From Desulfobulbaceae bacterium BRH_c16a (GTDB lineage: Bacteria > Desulfobacterota > Desulfobulbia > Desulfobulbales > Desulfocapsaceae), in NCBI GenBank assembly GCA_000961725.1, contig LADS01000056.1, positions 1 to 64,000 on the forward strand: a stretch of DNA of 64,000 bases, read 5' to 3'. Under the pieces are notes generated by a model. That model worked only from the letters and a program-made list of their open reading frames with translations. It was not told the origin of the DNA and searched no databases. This document shows, in pieces, positions 59,672 to 64,000 of this stretch (position 1 is the first letter of the stretch; every line of letters begins with the position of its first letter). The translations under genes and the position numbers were made by a program.

Positions 59672-61053
59672 ATGGTGAAATTCTCATCGTCGACGACGAC
59701 AAAGCGCATCTATCGATGCTCAGGACAGTACTGAAAGGCTGGGGGTATCAGACCTTTGGAGTCGAGGATGGTTCGGATGCCATCTCTCAAGTTCAAGACA
59801 AGCCCTTTGACTGCATTCTGATGGATGTTCGCATGGCTCATGTCGGCGGCATTGAAGCCTTGAACGAAATCAAGACCATCAATCCTTCCATCCCGATTAT
59901 CATAATGACCGCCTATTCTTCTGTTGATATGGCGGTTCAGGCCATGAAACTCGGAGCCTACGATTATTTGACGAAACCGCTGAATTTTGACGAACTGCAG
60001 CTGACCCTTGAGAGATCCCTGGAACATCAGCAATTGAGCCGGGAAAATCAATCACTCAGACTACTTCTTTCAACGAGTGATGCTCTTTCCTCGATAAGAG
60101 GATCGAGCATACCGATAAAGGAGATGAAGAAGATGATTCAAACCATTGCCCCTTCTGAAGCCACCGTACTGATTCTTGGGGAGAGTGGAACCGGTAAAGA
60201 GCTTATCGCCAAAGCAATCCACGGCTGCAGCAAGAGAAACAAAAAGCCCCTTGTCTCGGTCAACTGCGCAGCCCTTACCGAAACACTTCTGGAATCCGAG
60301 TTATTCGGCCATGAGAAAGGGGCATTCACCGGGGCGGACAAACGCCGTGACGGCCGTTTTATGCAGGCCAACAAGGGAACGATCTTTCTTGATGAGGTCG
60401 GAGAAGTCCCCTTGCCCATGCAGGCGAAATTATTGCGCGCCATTCAGGAACGGGAAATTCAGCGGCTCGGCAGTGATACCGTTTTGTATGCAGATGTGCG
60501 GATTATTGCAGCCACCAATAAGGATCTGCTTGCCGGTGTTCAAGAAGGCAGGTTCCGGGAAGATCTCTACTACAGACTGAACGTCGTTGCCTTGGAGGTG
60601 CCTACGCTTCGAGAACGCTCGGATGATATACCACTTTTAGCCAAATATTTCCTTGTGCAACTTGCGGAAAAAAACAGAAAAAGCATCGTAGATTTTACCC
60701 CGCTGGCGATGGATTGCCTGATACGACATGACTGGCCTGGAAATGTCCGTGAGCTGGAAAATGCGATCGAACGTGCTGTTGTGTTATGCGCCGGCAACTA
60801 TATCACAGAGCGTGAGTTGCCCCCCGCTCTTACGAAAACACTTGAAGCAAATGATATACTGCATGATGACCGTTTGAAAGGAATGGCGGGATTGCCTCTG
60901 GAGGAAATTGAGAAAGAAGCTATTATTCAAACTCTTCAAAAGACATTGGGAAACAAGAGTGAGGCTGCGAAACTGCTTAATATCACCAGAACGACGCTGA
61001 ATAATAAAATTAAAAAATACAATATCGTACAGACTAACTCCGTTTCAAAATAG
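59668..61053 (+). CDS. zraR: ZraR-like sigma54-dependent response regulator
   Basis: 461 residues. Receiver domain 1-115 with phosphorylatable Asp in CILMDVRMA (about 53) and KPLNF. The AAA+ part has GESGTGKELIAKAI (about 171-184), ELFGHEKGAFTGA (about 211-223), and the DEVGEVPL box. The Fis-type C-terminal HTH is LGNKSEAAKLLNITRTTLNN KI. The start overlaps the zraS stop by 4 bases. It should activate sigma54 promoters, but no perfect -24/-12 site was found before zraP. Confidence 0.9.
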   Translation: MNGEILIVDDDKAHLSMLRTVLKGWGYQTFGVEDGSDAISQVQDKPFDCILMDVRMAHVGGIEALNEIKTINPSIPIIIMTAYSSVDMAVQAMKLGAYDYLTKPLNFDELQLTLERSLEHQQLSRENQSLRLLLSTSDALSSIRGSSIPIKEMKKMIQTIAPSEATVLILGESGTGKELIAKAIHGCSKRNKKPLVSVNCAALTETLLESELFGHEKGAFTGADKRRDGRFMQANKGTIFLDEVGEVPLPMQAKLLRAIQEREIQRLGSDTVLYADVRIIAATNKDLLAGVQEGRFREDLYYRLNVVALEVPTLRERSDDIPLLAKYFLVQLAEKNRKSIVDFTPLAMDCLIRHDWPGNVRELENAIERAVVLCAGNYITERELPPALTKTLEANDILHDDRLKGMAGLPLEEIEKEAIIQTLQKTLGNKSEAAKLLNITRTTLNNKIKKYNIVQTNSVSK

Positions 61054-61355
61054 GAGCCTATTCTCGTACGATGGGCAAAATCTCTTAAAGATAATACTTA
61101 TGCCCTTTACCGGCATCGAAAGATCTGCGAGTTCCACTTTCGGTGAAAATTGTCATCGGCGCCCGGTTGGCTTACACTTTGAGTCCCCATTGATTTACTA
61201 CCGGACTTTAGACCGCTTATCGACGACATAAATGATCCACCCTGATCTTGTCGTTGTCAAAACAGCCGAAAGCAGACCAGGATCAATCTTTGCAAACCTT
61301 TTTGTGTATCTTCGTCATGTTCAAGATCCATCTCTCGGCTTTAATTAAATTAAGC
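61054..61355. other. Gap between zraR and cadA, no gene seen
   Basis: About 300 bases between convergent genes. Short open segments exist in several frames but none has a start site and a recognisable protein. It may hold decayed coding sequence. Confidence 0.4.
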
Positions 61356-63620
61356 TCACCGTAATCGGCGCATCAGTCTCATGCCATTCAATGTTACCAG
61401 GAGAGAAGCCCCCATATCGGCCAGCACGGCAAGCCAAAGGTTCGCCATGCCAAGAAAAAGCAATAACAGGAAGACTGCCTTGATCGAAATGGAGAAAGCA
61501 ATATTCTGTTTAATGATAGCCACGGTTTTGCGGCTCAGCTTGATGATATAGGATAACTTGCTGAGATCATCATTCATCAGCGCCACATCCGCAGTTTCCA
61601 GAGCCACATCCGACCCTGCCACACCCATAGCCACACCGACCGTGGCCACTGCCATTGCCGGGGCATCGTTCACCCCGTCGCCGACCATAACCACCTTGCC
61701 GTAGTCGCGAACCATTGTCTTGATTGTTGAGACTTTACCCTCAGGCAATAGCTCACTATAAAAAGTATCGAGATCCAGTTTCTGGGCTATCGCGCCGGCT
61801 ACTCGGCTGTTGTCGCCAGTCAGCATCGCGACATGCTTCATCCCCGCTTTATGCAGCGCCGTTATCGCTTTTCCGCTATCCTCACGTAACGTGTCGGCTA
61901 CAGCAATCAGGCCAAAAATACGATTTTGCGCACCCACCAACATGACAGTTTTGCCTTGTCGCTCAAAATCCGCGAGTGTTTTCCCATGCTGGGTCAAATT
62001 ATAACCGAGGTCTTCGAATAAACGAAGATTGCCTATGTATATCAGTTGGCCATCGATCTCCGCCTGGGCACCGCGTCCGACCAATGCTTTGAAATGTGTC
62101 GCAGCCTTAAGTTCGAGCCCCTTAGCTCTTTCAACGACAGCATGGGCCACGGGATGTTCAGACCATTTTTCGATCCCCGCGGCCATTTCTAAAAATTCGG
62201 CTTCGGAGAAACCATTCGTCGCAACGATATCCGTCACCACCGGTCGACCATGCGTTAAAGTCCCGGTTTTATCAAAGGCGATGGCATTGACTGAGCCCAT
62301 TTGTTCCAGATATGCGCCCCCTTTAATGAGAACACCGCGTCGGGAAGCATTGCCGATAGCGGAGACGATAGAGACCGGGGTCGAAATAACCAGAGCGCAA
62401 GGACATGATATTACTAGCAAAACAAGTCCATTATAAAACCATGGGGCAAAAGGCTGATTAAAAAACAGCGTTGGCAGAACAATAACACCGACGGCAGCCA
62501 TAAGAACAAGGGGAGTATAATACTTTGCAAATACATCGACAAACTGTTGCGAAGGGGCTTTCTGTGCCTGGGCCTCTTCCACAAGATGTGAGATTTTGGC
62601 CAGGGTTGAATTGTCGGCATTCTTCGTAACGGTTATCTCCAGAGCTCCATGTACGTTCATGGTACCGGCATAAACAGTATCACCTGCTATTTTTTCCACA
62701 GGGATAGATTCACCGGTGATAGTGGCCTGATCTACCGCTGAAATGCCACTGAGGACAATGCCATCCATCCCGATTCGTTCACCGGGTTTGACAATCACGA
62801 TATCGCCTATCACAATGTCCTCGACGGGCAAACGTTTTTCCTCTTTACCCCTCTTCACTAAAGCCTCCGATGGAGCAAGTTCCATCAACGACCGGATGGA
62901 TTGCCTTGTTTTATCCAAGGTGTAAGCCTGCAGTGTGTTGCCGAAAGAAAACAGAAAAGCGACTGCAGCGCCCTCACTCCATTCGCCTATGGCGGCTGCA
63001 CCGATTATGGCGACAGTCATCAGGAAATTCATATCGAGCGATAATGAACGGAGAGAATACAATCCACTTTTTGCTGCGTGGAATCCACCTATGACGGCAG
63101 TGAGGGCATATAACAAAACAACTATGTTCCCTGTGGTCCCGAACCAATCTAGTGTAGTTGCGATTGCAAGCAATATTCCGGAGATGAGGGTGGAGAGAGT
63201 ACGAGCATTTTTCCACCAGATGGTTTCCGTGACCGGCTGATGACGAGCGTCAGCTTCCTTTATCGCTCCATAACCTGCATGTTTTACCGCTTGCACAATA
63301 GCGTAATCTGCGATGGCGTGATCGATTGTCAACTTTCCTGCACCAAAGTTGATAATCGCCGATCTCACGCCCGACATAGAGGCGAGTCTTTTTTCGAGTT
63401 TTGCAGCGCAGTCGCCGCAATCCATGCCTGAGACGCGAAAAACCGTTCTCCGGAATCCCTCTTCGATTTTATTGAGAAGACCGTCGATCGCTGCTGTACA
63501 ACTTGGACAAGTGCAGCTTTCTTGGATGACCGCTTCACCCTTAGATGAACAGCATGCTTCCCTGCAATGCGGCCTGTCCAATCCGTTATCCACAATTTCC
63601 TTGTAATATTGGAGTTTCAT
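61356..63620 (-). CDS. cadA: Heavy-metal P1B-type ATPase (zinc/cadmium exporter)
   Basis: 754 residues from ATG at 63620; a GTG at 63635 would overlap cadC. The N-terminus has a Cys-rich stretch (REACCSSKGEAVIQESCTCPSC) and then an HMA domain with GMDCGDC. Transmembrane CPC site SCPCALV, phosphorylation loop DKTGTLTHG, SEHPVAHAV (HP locus) and GDGVNDAPA are all intact. It exports Zn, Cd or Pb from the cytoplasm. The extra Cys-rich tail could be an additional metal sensor. 5 bases after cadC. Confidence 0.93.
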   Translation of the reverse strand: MKLQYYKEIVDNGLDRPHCREACCSSKGEAVIQESCTCPSCTAAIDGLLNKIEEGFRRTVFRVSGMDCGDCAAKLEKRLASMSGVRSAIINFGAGKLTIDHAIADYAIVQAVKHAGYGAIKEADARHQPVTETIWWKNARTLSTLISGILLAIATTLDWFGTTGNIVVLLYALTAVIGGFHAAKSGLYSLRSLSLDMNFLMTVAIIGAAAIGEWSEGAAVAFLFSFGNTLQAYTLDKTRQSIRSLMELAPSEALVKRGKEEKRLPVEDIVIGDIVIVKPGERIGMDGIVLSGISAVDQATITGESIPVEKIAGDTVYAGTMNVHGALEITVTKNADNSTLAKISHLVEEAQAQKAPSQQFVDVFAKYYTPLVLMAAVGVIVLPTLFFNQPFAPWFYNGLVLLVISCPCALVISTPVSIVSAIGNASRRGVLIKGGAYLEQMGSVNAIAFDKTGTLTHGRPVVTDIVATNGFSEAEFLEMAAGIEKWSEHPVAHAVVERAKGLELKAATHFKALVGRGAQAEIDGQLIYIGNLRLFEDLGYNLTQHGKTLADFERQGKTVMLVGAQNRIFGLIAVADTLREDSGKAITALHKAGMKHVAMLTGDNSRVAGAIAQKLDLDTFYSELLPEGKVSTIKTMVRDYGKVVMVGDGVNDAPAMAVATVGVAMGVAGSDVALETADVALMNDDLSKLSYIIKLSRKTVAIIKQNIAFSISIKAVFLLLLFLGMANLWLAVLADMGASLLVTLNGMRLMRRLR

Positions 63621-63625
63621 TGAAT

Positions 63626-63994
63626 TTACCCGCACTTAACGTGTTCTATCCCCTTGGCTAAAAGCATGGAAATATGCTCATCGTCAAGTGAATACCAAAC
63701 CATTTTTCCTTCCTTACGGTATCTTACCAGTCGTGCCCCACGCAGCAGACGGAGCTGATGAGATACCGCCGATTGGCCTATATCAACTATGGCAGCAATG
63801 TCACAGACACAAAGCTCTCTTTTGGAAAGGGCATGCATAATTTTGATTCTCGTGGTATCTCCGAGAATTTTGAAGGTTTCAGCAATTTGTCTCACATCTT
63901 CGTCAAGGAGCATATCAGCTCTCGCCAGGCAAACAATCCGGTCATGTACGCATAATTGCTCGCAAACGTCGTTGTAGTCTTGCAGTTCATTCAT
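63626..63994 (-). CDS. cadC: CadC/SmtB-type metal-responsive repressor
   Basis: 122 residues, complete, ATG at 63994. ArsR-family winged helix ILGDTTRIKIMHAL ... VSHQLRLLRGARLV. The metal site of CadC type is visible: Cys pair CEQLC (near residues 11-15) and ELCVCD (about 61-66). Binds Cd/Pb/Zn and then releases the promoter of the cadC-cadA unit, which lies beyond the window edge. Confidence 0.9.
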   Translation of the reverse strand: MNELQDYNDVCEQLCVHDRIVCLARADMLLDEDVRQIAETFKILGDTTRIKIMHALSKRELCVCDIAAIVDIGQSAVSHQLRLLRGARLVRYRKEGKMVWYSLDDEHISMLLAKGIEHVKCG

Positions 63995-64000
63995 AAAATC

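Noticed and set aside
1..64000. tRNA or rRNA genes
   Set aside because: No cloverleaf or rRNA-like stretch was seen on reading; a tRNAscan or Rfam search was not possible.

Overview
The window looks like a large integrative or plasmid-like conjugative element in a Gram-negative bacterium. Evidence for this is a complete-looking F-type type IV secretion operon with pilin, an outer-membrane lipoprotein and several exported proteins. Gene style (IS256 transposase, ZraSR/CadA metal genes, moderate GC, AT-rich spacers) would fit Desulfobacterota, but nothing here proves the taxon.

Layout. (1) 1-597: right end of an IS256-family insertion that cut a small Ser/Gly-rich gene. (2) 564-4307, minus strand: transfer-processing block with a VirD4/TraD coupling ATPase, a membrane HD-domain protein and a NusA-like RNA-binding protein. 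(3) 4308-4964: gene-free region rich in dyads and repeats, a candidate oriT/control region. (4) 4965-13652, plus strand: DNA metabolism module (Rad52-type annealing protein, Cas4-like exonuclease, SSB, methyltransferase-like protein, large helicase, RadC, DUF932 protein and small proteins). Most of these genes are preceded by the same kind of repeated leader, whose arms can pair either with each other or with the ribosome-binding site. This is the most unusual signal in the window. (5) 13700-15615: ParA with a small partner, flanked by TATACAAA sites, then a dead tyrosine integrase. (6) 15742-33213: defence island with a helicase-nuclease, an extended type III restriction-modification cluster (SNF2/PLD helicase, DUF4391, BRO-like protein, Mod, Res) and a Gabija-like OLD nuclease plus UvrD helicase pair of visibly higher GC. 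(7) 33430-35375: DUF4143 ATPase and small genes. (8) 54509-35378, minus strand: regulatory genes (small DNA-binding proteins, a sigma-like protein), then an OmpA-like protein, traA, L, E, K, B, V, C, W, U, trbC, a TrfA-type replication initiator with 14 iterons of 22-bp period, trbI, signal peptidase, traF, traH, a Gln-rich protein and traG. (9) 54510-56394: divergent CI/LexA-like repressor, truncated IHF-alpha gene, ParB/sulfiredoxin-fold protein. (10) 56873-64000: metal resistance genes: SHOCT protein, ZraP-like protein, frameshifted zraS, zraR, cadA and cadC.

How it fits together. A repressor at 54672 is placed to control the divergent transfer operon. The HD and TraD proteins would process and pump DNA, and the Rad52/exonuclease/SSB module would recombine or repair it. 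ParA and the TrfA/iteron unit suggest the element can also replicate and segregate as a plasmid, while its visible integrase is broken. Defence and metal genes are cargo. All functional assignments come from reading motifs and gene order; no database search was run.
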